Origin: Vibrio fortis
GTDB taxonomy: Bacteria > Pseudomonadota > Gammaproteobacteria > Enterobacterales > Vibrionaceae
DNA: 64,000 nt
Direction of reading: 5' to 3'
NCBI RefSeq assembly: GCF_024347475.1
Contig: NZ_AP025487.1
Span: forward strand, 1 to 64,000
The notes under the pieces are model-generated. The model ran no database searches. It was given only the letters and a program-made list of their open reading frames with translations, and was not told the origin of the DNA. Both the position numbers and the translations under genes were made by a program. This document shows positions 26,879 to 39,228 of this stretch, piece by piece; within the stretch, counting starts at the first letter, position 1; every line of letters starts with the position of its first letter.

Positions 26879-26954
26879 GTCCCGTTCGTCTAGAGGCCTA
26901 GGACACCGCCCTTTCACGGCGGTAACAGGGGTTCGACTCCCCTACGGGATACCA
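26879..26954 (+). tRNA. tRNA-Glu (TTC)
   Basis: The cloverleaf has GTCCCGT/ACGGGAT acceptor arms, anticodon TTC and an encoded CCA. It is the first tRNA of the 16S-23S spacer. Confidence 0.98.
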
Positions 26955-26956
26955 TT

Positions 26957-27032
26957 GGGTCGTTAGCTCAGTTGGTAGAGCAGTTGACTTTTAATCAATT
27001 GGTCGCAGGTTCGAATCCTGCACGACCCACCA
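26957..27032 (+). tRNA. tRNA-Lys (TTT)
   Basis: The acceptor arms are GGGTCGT/ACGACCC, the anticodon is TTT, and CCA is encoded. It lies 2 bases after tRNA-Glu in the rRNA spacer. Confidence 0.98.
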
Positions 27033-27098
27033 TTCTTTCCACGAAGAATGGCTTTTGTTTCACTTTTTTAAAAAGTGAAAGCAAGAGGAAACTATCGT

Positions 27099-27174
27099 GG
27101 GCGATTAGCTCAGTTGGGAGAGCACCTGCCTTACAAGCAGGGGGTCACTGGTTCGAGCCCGGTATCGCCCACCA
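27099..27174 (+). tRNA. tRNA-Val (TAC)
   Basis: The acceptor arms are GGGCGAT/ATCGCCC, the anticodon is TAC, and CCA is encoded. It is the third spacer tRNA. A CACTTTTTTAAAAAGTG palindrome precedes it at 27061-27077. Confidence 0.98.
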
Positions 27175-27282
27175 TTCTCTAAATATTCTTGGAAGTTCAA
27201 AACTCCAAACCACAATTTAGGTTGCTGGTTGGATTTTTCGACTGTGAGAGTCTTTAGAAAATGAACTTCTAACGAAGTCTCA

Positions 27283-27298
27283 TGCTCTTTAACAATTT
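27283..27298 (+). promoter_or_regulatory. boxA antitermination site before the 23S gene
   Basis: TGCTCTTTAACAATTT repeats the leader boxA. Its place before the 23S gene is typical of rRNA operons. Confidence 0.85.
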
Positions 27299-27560
27299 GG
27301 AAAGCTGACTGATTTAAATAACAGAGTTATTTAAATCAAATTAAAAGTTCTCAATGTTTACTTTTCGAAGTAAACACAACACAAACACATTCAAGTGTCT
27401 TGTATTCGAATCAAACTTAGTTTGATTCACCATTGAGTCCGGCAAACACGTAATAAGAACTAACCCTTCTTATTACAACCAAAAACCTTGGTTGCTATTT
27501 TGTCTTCACTTTGAAAAGTGAAAGCAAACAGTCATACATTAAGACCTCTTCGGGTTGTAT

Positions 27561-30452
<2,892 letters not shown>

Positions 30453-30594
30453 ACAACACCCAAGGGGTTTTAATGGACTCAAAACATTGTTTCCGCTTTA
30501 AAAAGCAGAGGCAAACAAGAGCACTTGAATGAGTTTAGAGAATAAACAGCTTTCCAAATTACTTTTCTGAAAGAAAATCAGAGAAGAAAGAATT

Positions 30595-30714
30595 TGCTTG
30601 GCGACCATAGCGTTGTGGACCCACCTGATTCCATGCCGAACTCAGAAGTGAAACGCAATAGCGCCGATGGTAGTGTGGGGCTTCCCCATGTGAGAGTAGG
30701 ACATCGCCAGGCTC
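30595..30714 (+). rRNA. rrf: 5S ribosomal RNA
   Basis: A 120-base gene with the conserved CCATGCCGAACTCAGAAGTGAAACG core and pairing ends TGCTTGGCG and CGCCAGGCT. It lies about 140 bases after 23S. Confidence 0.98.
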
Positions 30715-30816
30715 CAAATTTATTTTCACTTTTCAAAAGTGAAGACAAAAAGCTTCGTTATTTGCACAGCAAATAACAACCTCAACAGTGTACTAATCTG
30801 TTGATGACAATTTGTT

Positions 30817-30907
30817 GGAGGGATGGCTGAGTGGTCGAAAGCACCGGTCTTGAAAACCGGCAACCGTTAATAGCGGTTCTAGGGTTCAAATCCCTATCCC
30901 TCCACCA
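30817..30907 (+). tRNA. tRNA-Ser (TGA)
   Basis: The acceptor arms are GGAGGGA/TCCCTCC, a long variable arm is present, the anticodon is TGA, and CCA is encoded. It is the distal gene of the rRNA operon and precedes its terminator. Confidence 0.97.
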
Positions 30908-30913
30908 CCATTG

Positions 30914-30946
30914 AAAAGCCCGCTGAGAAATCAGCGGGCTTTTTTC
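30914..30946 (+). terminator. Terminator of the rRNA operon
   Basis: AAAAGCCCGCTGA pairs with TCAGCGGGCTTTT around a GAAA loop, followed by T residues. Confidence 0.92.
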
Positions 30947-30974
30947 ATTTCTGTCGTATCAGAATCCAGCCAAT

Positions 30975-31000
30975 AAAAAAGAGCACTAGCGTGCTCTTTT
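30975..31000 (-). terminator. Terminator after ilvY
   Basis: AAAAGAGCAC and GTGCTCTTTT flank a 4-base loop, with a T run on the minus strand. Confidence 0.88.
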
Positions 31001-31031
31001 CTATGTTTCTACCAAACAGTCATCTCGCTCA

Positions 31032-31922
31032 TTAATCCGTTAAATATTTCCCTTCTGCAACCTGCCAGAATGCTCGAATAAGTGGGTTATCCAATTGCGC
31101 TCGCTTACAACATACGCCTAATTCAAAGGGCTTAATTGGTTCTATCTTTAAGCGTTCAACCTTATCTCTTACTGGGCTGTTATTGATCACTACATCTGGG
31201 GCAATTCCAATACCACACCCAAGCGCCACCATACTAACTATCGCTTCATGTCCAGATACCTGAGCATAGATATTAGGTTTGATTTTTAGCTTCTTAAACC
31301 AGGCATTGGCACGCTCACGAGCTGTGCCTGCCTCTGGGATGATGAATGGCAGATCATTCCAATCGATGTGCTCAGCCTGTAGTTGTTGGCTGAAGCTACT
31401 GACTCCTGCTGGAGAAATAACAGATAGCGGGATATCACTAATCGTTTCAAATTCGAGGCGTGATGGAAGGATATCTGGCTTAGCGGAAATAGCGATATCG
31501 ACTTCGTCATTGAGGATCTTATCTATCGCTTGAGCTGGGTCGCCCGTTGAGAGTTTAAATTCAATATAAGGATGGAGCGCTCGAAACTCAGTAATTAACT
31601 CAGGCAGATGACTATAGCTTGCAGTCACTGAGCAGAAGATTCGAATCTCACCTTTCAGCTCTTGTTCTCCGCCTTTTAAATGAAGGTTGTACTGTTGCCA
31701 TTCACTGACAATATTGAGTGCAACGGGAAGCAATTGTTTTCCTGCTGGAGTGAGGTCGACACTACGGTTATCTCGAATCAGCAGCTCTTGCCCTGTTTCA
31801 TCTTCGAGTTTCTGTATTTGGCGACTTAAAGCCGATGGGCTGACGTGCATCGCCGCCGCAGTCTTGCTGAAGTTTTTGCTGTCACACAAATGTATGAATA
31901 ACTGTAATGATTTTATGTTCAT
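31032..31922 (-). CDS. ilvY: LysR-family regulator IlvY
   Basis: IlvY activates ilvC in response to acetolactate or acetohydroxybutyrate and represses itself. The 296-residue protein has the winged helix at the N-terminus (MNIKSLQLFIHLCDSKNFSK, then AAAMHVSPSALSRQIQKLE) and a LysR effector domain. It is divergent from ilvC with about 150 bases between, the classic IlvY arrangement, which supports the name more than sequence alone. Confidence 0.95.
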   Translation of the reverse strand: MNIKSLQLFIHLCDSKNFSKTAAAMHVSPSALSRQIQKLEDETGQELLIRDNRSVDLTPAGKQLLPVALNIVSEWQQYNLHLKGGEQELKGEIRIFCSVTASYSHLPELITEFRALHPYIEFKLSTGDPAQAIDKILNDEVDIAISAKPDILPSRLEFETISDIPLSVISPAGVSSFSQQLQAEHIDWNDLPFIIPEAGTARERANAWFKKLKIKPNIYAQVSGHEAIVSMVALGCGIGIAPDVVINNSPVRDKVERLKIEPIKPFELGVCCKRAQLDNPLIRAFWQVAEGKYLTD

Positions 31923-31942
31923 ATATTACGAATGTTTCCACG

Positions 31943-31957
31943 TTGCATTAATTGCAA
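31943..31957. promoter_or_regulatory. Candidate IlvY operator between ilvY and ilvC
   Basis: TTGCA and TGCAA are 5 bases apart in the divergent promoter region. A second inverted repeat, GTGA(N5)TCAC, lies at about 31967-31979. The two could be the paired IlvY sites known from E. coli. Confidence 0.6.
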
Positions 31958-32069
31958 TAACTAATTGTGAATATATCACTTTAAGCAACCGTATGTCTGT
32001 TTTAGTATGAACTCATTCGGTAACAAAGCTACCGACCTCAACGGAAAAATTCTTAAAAGGAGCGCCCAG

Positions 32070-33554
32070 ATGGCTAACTATTTCAATACTTTAAACCTAC
32101 GCGAGCAGCTAGACCAATTAGGTCGTTGTCGTTTCATGGACCGCAGTGAATTTGCAACTGAAGCGGATTACCTGAAAGGTAAGAAAGTCGTTATCGTTGG
32201 TTGTGGTGCTCAAGGCCTAAACCAAGGTCTAAACATGCGTGATTCTGGTCTAGACGTAGCTTACGCACTTCGTCAGGCTGCGATTGACGAGCAACGTCAA
32301 TCTTACAAAAACGCGAAAGAGAACGGTTTTGAAGTAGATAGCTACGAAAACCTAATCCCTGAAGCAGATCTAGTGATCAACCTAACTCCAGACAAACAGC
32401 ATACAAACGTTGTTGAGACAGTAATGCCTCTAATGAAAGAGGGTGCTGCACTAGGTTACTCACACGGCTTCAACATTGTTGAAGAAGGCATGCAAATTCG
32501 TAAAGACCTAACGGTTGTTATGGTTGCACCTAAGTGTCCAGGTACAGAAGTACGTGAAGAGTACAAGCGTGGCTTCGGTGTTCCGACTCTTATCGCCGTT
32601 CACCCAGAGAACGATCCAAAGGGTGAAGGTTGGGATATCGCGAAAGCATGGGCTGCTGGTACTGGTGGTCACCGTGCGGGCTGTCTAGAGTCTTCATTTG
32701 TTGCTGAAGTGAAATCGGACCTAGTGGGCGAACAGACTATTCTATGTGGCATGCTACAAGCAGGTTCTATCGTTTCTTACGAGAAGATGGTTGCTGAAGG
32801 TATCGATCCGAGCTACGCAGGTAAGCTTCTACAGTACGGTTGGGAAACTGTTACGGAAGCACTAAAGTTTGGTGGTGTGACACACATGATGGACCGTCTA
32901 TCAAACCCGGCGAAAATCAAAGCGTTCGAGCTTTCTGAAGAGCTAAAAGATCTAATGCGTCCACTGTACAACAAGCACATGGATGACGTAATCACAGGTC
33001 ACTTCTCTAGCACTATGATGGCTGACTGGGCAAACGACGATGCGAACCTACTAGGCTGGCGTGAAGAGACAGGTCAAACTGCATTCGAAAACTACCCTGA
33101 AGGTGATGTTGAAATCTCTGAGCAAGAGTACTTCGACAACGGTATCCTAATGGTTGCGATGGTTCGTGCAGGTGTTGAACTAGCATTCGAAGCAATGACT
33201 GCATCTGGCATCATCGATGAGTCTGCGTATTACGAATCTCTACATGAGCTTCCACTAATCGCGAACACGGTTGCTCGTAAGCGCCTATACGAAATGAACG
33301 TAGTAATCTCTGATACAGCTGAATACGGTAACTACCTATTTGCAAATGTAGCAACGCCATTACTGCGTGAGAAGTTCATGCCTTCAGTATCGACAGACGT
33401 GATTGGTAAAGGTCTAGGTGAAACATCTAACCAAGTCGACAACGCTCGTCTAATTGAAGTTAATGAAGCTATCCGTAACCACCCAGTTGAGTACATCGGT
33501 GAAGAGCTACGTGCTTACATGAGCGACATGAAACGTATCGCAGTAGGCGGCTAA
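32070..33554 (+). CDS. ilvC: Ketol-acid reductoisomerase IlvC
   Basis: IlvC converts acetolactate and acetohydroxybutyrate to the dihydroxy acids in valine and isoleucine synthesis, using Mg2+ and NADPH. I start it at [14 protein letters not shown] (32070), with AAAAGGAG 7 bases upstream, instead of an earlier in-frame ATG. The 494 residues are the long class II form with a duplicated C-terminal domain. The NADPH fold has [18 protein letters not shown]. It is divergent from ilvY and ends with its own terminator. Confidence 0.98.
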   Translation: MANYFNTLNLREQLDQLGRCRFMDRSEFATEADYLKGKKVVIVGCGAQGLNQGLNMRDSGLDVAYALRQAAIDEQRQSYKNAKENGFEVDSYENLIPEADLVINLTPDKQHTNVVETVMPLMKEGAALGYSHGFNIVEEGMQIRKDLTVVMVAPKCPGTEVREEYKRGFGVPTLIAVHPENDPKGEGWDIAKAWAAGTGGHRAGCLESSFVAEVKSDLVGEQTILCGMLQAGSIVSYEKMVAEGIDPSYAGKLLQYGWETVTEALKFGGVTHMMDRLSNPAKIKAFELSEELKDLMRPLYNKHMDDVITGHFSSTMMADWANDDANLLGWREETGQTAFENYPEGDVEISEQEYFDNGILMVAMVRAGVELAFEAMTASGIIDESAYYESLHELPLIANTVARKRLYEMNVVISDTAEYGNYLFANVATPLLREKFMPSVSTDVIGKGLGETSNQVDNARLIEVNEAIRNHPVEYIGEELRAYMSDMKRIAVGG

Positions 33555-33634
33555 TTTCGTAACTCGACACGATAGCAAGAATTTAAAGAACTCCAAAAAA
33601 TTGGAGTCATAAATAAAAAACACAACATCTAATT

Positions 33635-33668
33635 AAAAGGCTTGGTCGCCGTTGACCAAGCCTTTTTG
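33635..33668 (+). terminator. Terminator after ilvC
   Basis: AAAAGGCTTGGTC pairs with GACCAAGCCTTTT, followed by a T-rich stretch. Confidence 0.9.
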
Positions 33669-33786
33669 TTTTTACAGAGCTCGCCAACTTGTTCCTGAAG
33701 ATGTGGACCATGTATGTCTTAACTATCACGCCTTAAAGCAATGGAAGAGTATTGCTTGGAGTATACCTTCCAGAATATGAGCGTAT

Positions 33787-33822
33787 AAAAAAGGGTTGAT
33801 GCTTACACATCAACCCTTTTGT
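33787..33822. terminator. Terminator after ubiK
   Basis: AAAAGGGTTGATG pairs with CATCAACCCTTTT around a 6-base loop. A run on the left gives the T run for the minus strand. Confidence 0.85.
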
Positions 33823-33838
33823 ATTTTTGCATTTACGC

Positions 33839-34090
33839 TTATTTGTCAGCTAGCTTCGCTTCTAGATCTGCTAGTTTTTGTTCCATCTCAGTCAGCTTCT
33901 GACGTGTACGCAGTAGAACCTGAGTTTGAACATCGAACTCTTCACGGCTGACAACGTCTAGCTTGTTTAGTTGGCCTTGGATAACTTGGCGAACCTTTTG
34001 GTCCACATCAGAACCTAGCTCTTTCACTGGCTGAGGCATAGAGTCATGGATTTGTTTCGCAATCTGCTCTAGTTTTTTTGGATCAAACAT
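33839..34090 (-). CDS. ubiK: Ubiquinone biosynthesis accessory factor UbiK
   Basis: UbiK (YqiC, BMFP family) is a small coiled-coil factor that binds UbiJ and supports aerobic ubiquinone synthesis. The 83 residues start [19 protein letters not shown], as the family does, and end in a heptad-rich coil, [15 protein letters not shown]. It is a single gene between ilvC and the efflux operon. Confidence 0.92.
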   Translation of the reverse strand: MFDPKKLEQIAKQIHDSMPQPVKELGSDVDQKVRQVIQGQLNKLDVVSREEFDVQTQVLLRTRQKLTEMEQKLADLEAKLADK

Positions 34091-34160
34091 ATCAATTAAA
34101 ACTCCTGATTATTTCCTACTATTCTATTTAATCGCAGTGGAGATGTCGCCTGTGGCGTAT

Positions 34161-34187
34161 AAAAAAAGGCCACCGAAGTGACCTTTT
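34161..34187 (-). terminator. Terminator of the vexRAB-type operon
   Basis: On the minus strand AAAAGGTCAC pairs with GTGGCCTTTT, with one G-T pair, and a T run follows. Confidence 0.85.
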
Positions 34188-34210
34188 TGCGATTAACGTG
34201 AAACTCGAGG

Positions 34211-37200
34211 TTAGTTGTTGTCAGCTAATTCTCTTTGAGCTGCTTTTGCCTCGTCGACACGAGCCAGTTTCTCTAGGTCTTTATCTTCAACAAAAACCGG
34301 TAGTGGCTTGTGTTTCTCTGCTAGGTAGCTGTAGATAACAGGCAGTACGAACAGAGTAAAGATAGTACCAATAGCCAAACCAGCAACGATTACGATACCG
34401 ATACTAAAGCGCTGAGCTGCACCTGCACCACTTGCGTACATCAGTGGGATAAGACCAGCAATCATTGCTGCAGTTGTCATTAGGATCGGACGTAGACGAA
34501 CCTTCGCCGCTTCCATCACCGCTTCAATACGTGATTTCTGGTGGTGTAGCTGTTCTTCTTTTGCAACCTCACAAATCAAGATACCGTGCTTGGTAATCAG
34601 GCCAACCAGCGTGATCAAACCGACTTGTGAGTAGATGTTCATGGTTGCTGCACCCCACGCAAGGGCAATCAATGCACCACAGATTGCTAGCGGTACCGAA
34701 ACCATGATAACCAGTGGATCTTTCACAGACTCGAACTGAATCGCCAGTACTAGGAAGATGATCGCCAGTGCTAGACCAAATGTTGCGTATAGCGCGCTAC
34801 CTTCGGTTACGTATTGGCGAGCCTCACCCATGTAGTCATGGTTGTAACCACTTGGTAGCTTGGTCTCTGCAATGTTTTCAAACCATGCAATTGCGTCACC
34901 CATCGCAGCGCCTGGAGCAGGTACTGCACCAATCGTTGCTGAGTTTAATTGGTTGAAGTGAGGAAGAGAGCGAGGCTCTGCCACCACATCAATGGTAATC
35001 AAGCTGCCTAGAGGAACGGCTCTGCCATCAGCTGCACGTACGTAGTAGTTGTTCATCGACTCAGGGTTAAGACGGAATTTACGCTCAACCTGTGGGATAA
35101 CCTCGTACGAACGACCATTGAGGTCGATACGGTTTACGTAACCATCTGACATCATGGTACCTAGCGTGATACCGATATCTTGCATTGTCACGCCGTAAGC
35201 ACCGGCTTTGTCTTTATCGATGTTGATCTTCATGGTTGCTGAGTCGTAGTTCAGATCAAGATCTGAGTAAACGAATAGCGGGTTTGAAGATACTTCTGCC
35301 AGAATGTCAGTCGTGATCTGGAAAAGGCTCTCAAAGCTGTTTGGTGTTGTGATAACAAACTGAATTGGAAGACCTGAACCTGCACCTGGAAGCTCTGGCA
35401 TTTGGAACGCCGTTACTGCCATCCCTGGTACATCTTTAACTAACTCACCGACACGGTTAGCCACTTCTGATTGACTTGTCTCACGCTCACTCCAAGGCAC
35501 CATAGATGCAATACCAAAGGCTTGGTTTGCGTTTGGTACACCGGTAAATACTTGAGCGTACGCTACTTCTGGTTGATCAGATAGAATCGTATTGACGTCG
35601 TTCATGGTGTTTTGCATGAAGTCTAGGTTCGCATTCGATGGTGCGGTACCCATAAGCATGATTACACCTTTATCCTCAGATGGCGCAAGCTCACTAGGGA
35701 TAAATTTGAACAGCATTGGCAGGCTGGCAAATACGATGATAGCAAAACCGATGAACACCGGACGATGTTGCATAACAGCGCCAAGCATGCGCTCGTAGCG
35801 GTTAGTCATACCATCAAGAACACCGTGTACCTTCTGCTCAAACTTGCTTGGCTCAGCGTGAGCTTTAAGCATTTTTGAACACATCATCGGTGAAAGCGTC
35901 AGTGCCACGATACCGGATACAAAAACCGAACCGGCAAGTGTCAGTGCGAACTCTTTAAATAGTGAGCCCGTGATGCCACCCATCATCGCGATCGGCGCGT
36001 ATACCGCACCTAGCGTTAGCGTCATTGCAATAACTGGAACCGCGATTTCACGAGTACCGATGATTGCTGCACGGAATGGCGACTCACCAAGCTTGATGTG
36101 ACGGTCGACGTTCTCAAGAACAACGATCGCATCGTCTACTACCAGACCGATCGCGAGTACCATTGCCAGTAGTGTCATTAGGTTCCATGAGAAGCCCATC
36201 GCCTGCATTACCATTGCCACACCGATTAGAGACAGTGGAATAGTAACGATTGGAATCAGTACCGCACGGAACGAACCTAGGAACAGGGTGATAACGACCA
36301 GTACGATCAAGGCCGCTTCAAGAATGGTCTTAATAACCTCTTGAATAGACTCATTTATAGCGATGGTCGAGTCATACATCACGTTCATCGAGATGTTGCT
36401 TGGTAGGTTCTTCTCTAGTTGAGGAAGAAGCTCAAGTACATCTGCTGCAATATTGATCGGGTTAGCACTCGGTGCTGCGTTGATCGCTGCTACAACAGCC
36501 TCTTGGCCATTGGCACTCGCACGATAAACATCATGGCTCTTCTCAAGAGATACCTTAGCAATGTCAGACAGACGAATGATCTCGCCTTCGCCACTTCTTA
36601 CAACAAGGTTTTCTAGCTCTTCAGTATTTGAAACCTGTGTATCGGCACTACCGTTGTAAAGTACGAACTCACCCGTTGCTTGGCCTGTTGCCGATTGGTA
36701 GTTGTTGGCGTTCAATACCGTCATAACATCGCTAGCAGTTAGGTCAACTGCCGCCATTTTTGACGGATCTAGCCATACACGTAGTGCGTATTTCATACCA
36801 CCATATAGATCAACTTTCGATACACCGTTTACCGTGAATAGCTGCGGGTTAATTACACGTTCTAGGTAGTCGGTAATCTGACTCGAAGCCAACTCATCAC
36901 TGGTAAAGCCAATGTAGAGTACCGCCGTAGTTGAACCTGTAGACATCGTTACGGTTGGATCTTCTGCCTCTTTTGGAAGCTGAGAACGTACCGAGTTTGT
37001 CTTGGCCAATATGTCCGACAGAGCCGCGTTTGGATCTGTGTTCAACTTCATGTTGACGGTAATGGTAGAGCTACCAAGAACCGACGATGAAGTCATATAG
37101 TCAATATTATCCGCCTGAGCAACAGCTTGCTCTAGGGGTTGGGTAATAAAACCTTGTATAAGGTCGGCACTCGCACCGTAGTAACTCGTGGTAACGGTTA

Positions 37201-37333
37201 CTACGGTATTCGTCATTTCTGGGTATTCACGCACCTGCATTTTGAAGATTGCTTGCAAGCCAAGCAGGGCTATCAAAAAGCTGATGGATACCGCTAGAAC
37301 TGGACGTTTAATAAAAACATCAGTAAAGCGCAT
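34211..37333 (-). CDS. vexB: RND efflux pump inner-membrane subunit (VexB type)
   Basis: This is a proton-driven tripartite drug and bile efflux transporter of the AcrB/HAE1 superfamily. It has 1040 residues, with the first TM segment after MRFTDVFIKRPVLAV, two large periplasmic loops and about 12 TM segments. The proton-relay aspartates are in TM4, GLVVDDAIVVLENVDRH. The second half has PLAICGALIALAWG and GLITLVGLITKHGILI. It follows the adaptor by 11 bases. The ilvC-ubiK neighbourhood matches what I recall of V. cholerae vexB. The outer-membrane channel is not encoded here and is probably TolC. Confidence 0.93.
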   Translation of the reverse strand: MRFTDVFIKRPVLAVSISFLIALLGLQAIFKMQVREYPEMTNTVVTVTTSYYGASADLIQGFITQPLEQAVAQADNIDYMTSSSVLGSSTITVNMKLNTDPNAALSDILAKTNSVRSQLPKEAEDPTVTMSTGSTTAVLYIGFTSDELASSQITDYLERVINPQLFTVNGVSKVDLYGGMKYALRVWLDPSKMAAVDLTASDVMTVLNANNYQSATGQATGEFVLYNGSADTQVSNTEELENLVVRSGEGEIIRLSDIAKVSLEKSHDVYRASANGQEAVVAAINAAPSANPINIAADVLELLPQLEKNLPSNISMNVMYDSTIAINESIQEVIKTILEAALIVLVVITLFLGSFRAVLIPIVTIPLSLIGVAMVMQAMGFSWNLMTLLAMVLAIGLVVDDAIVVLENVDRHIKLGESPFRAAIIGTREIAVPVIAMTLTLGAVYAPIAMMGGITGSLFKEFALTLAGSVFVSGIVALTLSPMMCSKMLKAHAEPSKFEQKVHGVLDGMTNRYERMLGAVMQHRPVFIGFAIIVFASLPMLFKFIPSELAPSEDKGVIMLMGTAPSNANLDFMQNTMNDVNTILSDQPEVAYAQVFTGVPNANQAFGIASMVPWSERETSQSEVANRVGELVKDVPGMAVTAFQMPELPGAGSGLPIQFVITTPNSFESLFQITTDILAEVSSNPLFVYSDLDLNYDSATMKINIDKDKAGAYGVTMQDIGITLGTMMSDGYVNRIDLNGRSYEVIPQVERKFRLNPESMNNYYVRAADGRAVPLGSLITIDVVAEPRSLPHFNQLNSATIGAVPAPGAAMGDAIAWFENIAETKLPSGYNHDYMGEARQYVTEGSALYATFGLALAIIFLVLAIQFESVKDPLVIMVSVPLAICGALIALAWGAATMNIYSQVGLITLVGLITKHGILICEVAKEEQLHHQKSRIEAVMEAAKVRLRPILMTTAAMIAGLIPLMYASGAGAAQRFSIGIVIVAGLAIGTIFTLFVLPVIYSYLAEKHKPLPVFVEDKDLEKLARVDEAKAAQRELADNN

Positions 37334-37344
37334 TGTGACTCCAA

Positions 37345-38451
37345 TTATAACTGTGGTGTTTCAGAAGGTGGGGTGATTGCATCACTCTCAACAACTCGCA
37401 CCTTGGCACCATTACTTAGACGAACTTGACCTGAAGTCACCACTACATCACCGGCTTTCACACCTTCAAGGATGTGTGCGATGTCTGCAGTACGTTCGCC
37501 TACTTTTACTACGTGTTGTGTTACGCGTTTCACGCCATCTTCTTCAGTCAAGATGTAAACATTGTCACCGTATAGAGTGAAAGTGATCGCTGTTTGTGGC
37601 AGCGCAACTTGGTTCTCTAGAGTCGGTAGAATGATGTTGGCACGAGCGAACATACCGCTACGTAGCTTGCCATCACTGTTTGGAATGTCTGCTTGAACTT
37701 GAATCAGACCACTTTGCACGCTTACTGCTGGCTCGATAGCACTGATTGAGCCTTCAAACGGTGTCTCTGGGTAAGCATCAACAAAGATATCAACCGCTTG
37801 GCCAACATTAATGCGTGAGATGTCCGTTTGAGAAACCGTGAAGCGCAGGCGCATCACACTGGTGTCTTCTAAACGTACGATGTCTGTACCTGATTGTAGG
37901 TATTGACCTAGGTAAACATTACGAATACCCACAGTACCGTCGAATGGTGCGCGAATTTCACGACGAGCGATCGAAGCCTTTAGGCTCTCAATATCAGCCG
38001 ATAGAGAGAAGTAGTTCGCTTCTGCTTCATCGTATGCTTCTTTTGAGATAGAACCTTTCTTGAATAGACCTTGGTAACGCTTGTACTTAGCTTGAGCAGC
38101 CGGTAGACGCGCTTGAGAGCTTTTCAGATTAGCTTTCTCAACGTCTGAATCTAGGCGAACTAATAGTTGGTCGCTCTTAACCTCAGTACCAGATTCAAAA
38201 GAGATTTGATCGATAACGCCGCTGGTTTCGTTCGCCAGTGTCACACCTTGGTTGGGTTCGATGAAACCGATAGCTTCGATTACTGGAACCCAGTCGATCG
38301 GTTGAACGTCAGTTACCGTTACTGGGAACTCAGGCTCAGGTCGGTTTGCCATGTATTCAGCAATTTTTTGTTGTTTGAACATGTTGAACCCAATTACGCT
38401 GCCAAAAAGAAGCACAGCGATGAGTAACATGAAGAAAGTCCACTTTTTCAT
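37345..38451 (-). CDS. vexA: RND efflux periplasmic adaptor (VexA type)
   Basis: This is the membrane-fusion protein that links the RND pump to the outer-membrane channel. I start it at MKKWTFFMLLIAVLLFG (38451, 368 residues); a TTG three codons earlier is also possible. An N-terminal anchor is followed by the biotinyl-lipoyl half-motifs (GVTLANETSGVIDQISFESG and IRAPFDGTVGIRNVYLGQYL), an alpha-hairpin between them, and beta-barrel domains. No lipobox is present, so it is anchored by the TM segment. Confidence 0.93.
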   Translation of the reverse strand: MKKWTFFMLLIAVLLFGSVIGFNMFKQQKIAEYMANRPEPEFPVTVTDVQPIDWVPVIEAIGFIEPNQGVTLANETSGVIDQISFESGTEVKSDQLLVRLDSDVEKANLKSSQARLPAAQAKYKRYQGLFKKGSISKEAYDEAEANYFSLSADIESLKASIARREIRAPFDGTVGIRNVYLGQYLQSGTDIVRLEDTSVMRLRFTVSQTDISRINVGQAVDIFVDAYPETPFEGSISAIEPAVSVQSGLIQVQADIPNSDGKLRSGMFARANIILPTLENQVALPQTAITFTLYGDNVYILTEEDGVKRVTQHVVKVGERTADIAHILEGVKAGDVVVTSGQVRLSNGAKVRVVESDAITPPSETPQL

Positions 38452-38468
38452 TATGGTCAAAACTCCGA

Positions 38469-39050
38469 TCAGTGTTTAATTATTGCGTCCCAGCTCGCTT
38501 CAATGGCTGCTTCGAGAGCCTCATCATCGAGATGGTAAAAACCTAAAGAATGCTTACGCGCGAGTGAGACACTTGCCGCTAAGCTCAGCCCACCTAATAC
38601 TTCATTATCAAGTGGTTTAAATAGCCCTTGCTCTTTGCCTTCGTTAAACAACAGCTCAACTTGGGCAAACATTTTTCTTTCTAGTTCCCTGAAAGTTTTA
38701 CTATTTGTTACAGGTAAAGAGTCATATTGAACGCGGTTTTTGATTGCCGCTAAATTGGTACCAGCCAAGTTCCATATGTTGAGCCACATAGTTCTGTAAC
38801 GCTGCTTGATCGGTGCGGAGTCATCGACTCCATGTTGAACCGCTTCTGCAATGCGTTGAGTAACTTGAATACGCACCTCTTCAATTAAGTGCTCTTTATC
38901 ATCGAAATAGCGATATATAGTGCCAGCAGCGACTCCTGCTTCTTTCGCCAACTTTTGCATTGAAAGGCCTTGAAAACCTTCCGCTGCGATCAGTGTCTCG
39001 GCGGCAGAGAGTATCTGTAAGCGCTTATCCTGAGAGGTATGATTGGTCAT
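38469..39050 (-). CDS. vexR: TetR-family repressor of the efflux operon (VexR type)
   Basis: The N-terminal helix-turn-helix is MQKLAKEAGVAAGTIYRYF. I start it at MTNHTSQDKRLQ (39050, 193 residues), with GATGAG before it. An in-frame start 11 codons earlier would place an 18-base operator-like palindrome inside the coding region, which makes it less likely. It is the first gene of the operon and 18 bases from vexA. It probably represses itself and the pump; bile or drug ligands are inferred from the V. cholerae system. Confidence 0.9.
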   Translation of the reverse strand: MTNHTSQDKRLQILSAAETLIAAEGFQGLSMQKLAKEAGVAAGTIYRYFDDKEHLIEEVRIQVTQRIAEAVQHGVDDSAPIKQRYRTMWLNIWNLAGTNLAAIKNRVQYDSLPVTNSKTFRELERKMFAQVELLFNEGKEQGLFKPLDNEVLGGLSLAASVSLARKHSLGFYHLDDEALEAAIEASWDAIIKH

Positions 39051-39064
39051 AATCTCATCACTAG

Positions 39065-39082
39065 TGAATGAACGTTCATTCA
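39065..39082. promoter_or_regulatory. 18-base perfect palindrome, candidate VexR operator
   Basis: TGAATGAACGTTCATTCA is a perfect palindrome ending 15 bases before the chosen vexR start. This is the position expected for TetR autoregulation. A site this close to the start of the message would block both transcription and leader clearance. Confidence 0.75.
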
Positions 39083-39228
39083 TTATAGCTCAAGAACCAT
39101 ACATTCGTGCAAGTTAGTTTTATACAAAAAGCGTAAAAATCTTGTATAAGAGAACGTAGCATTCAAAACATTGCAGCATTATTATAGTCGCGAATTCCAA
39201 TTGACCCTGAGATGACATCGAGAATCTA

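Noticed and set aside
33555..33838. Possible small gene between ilvC and ubiK
   Set aside because: Only terminator hairpins were found; no frame with a ribosome site.
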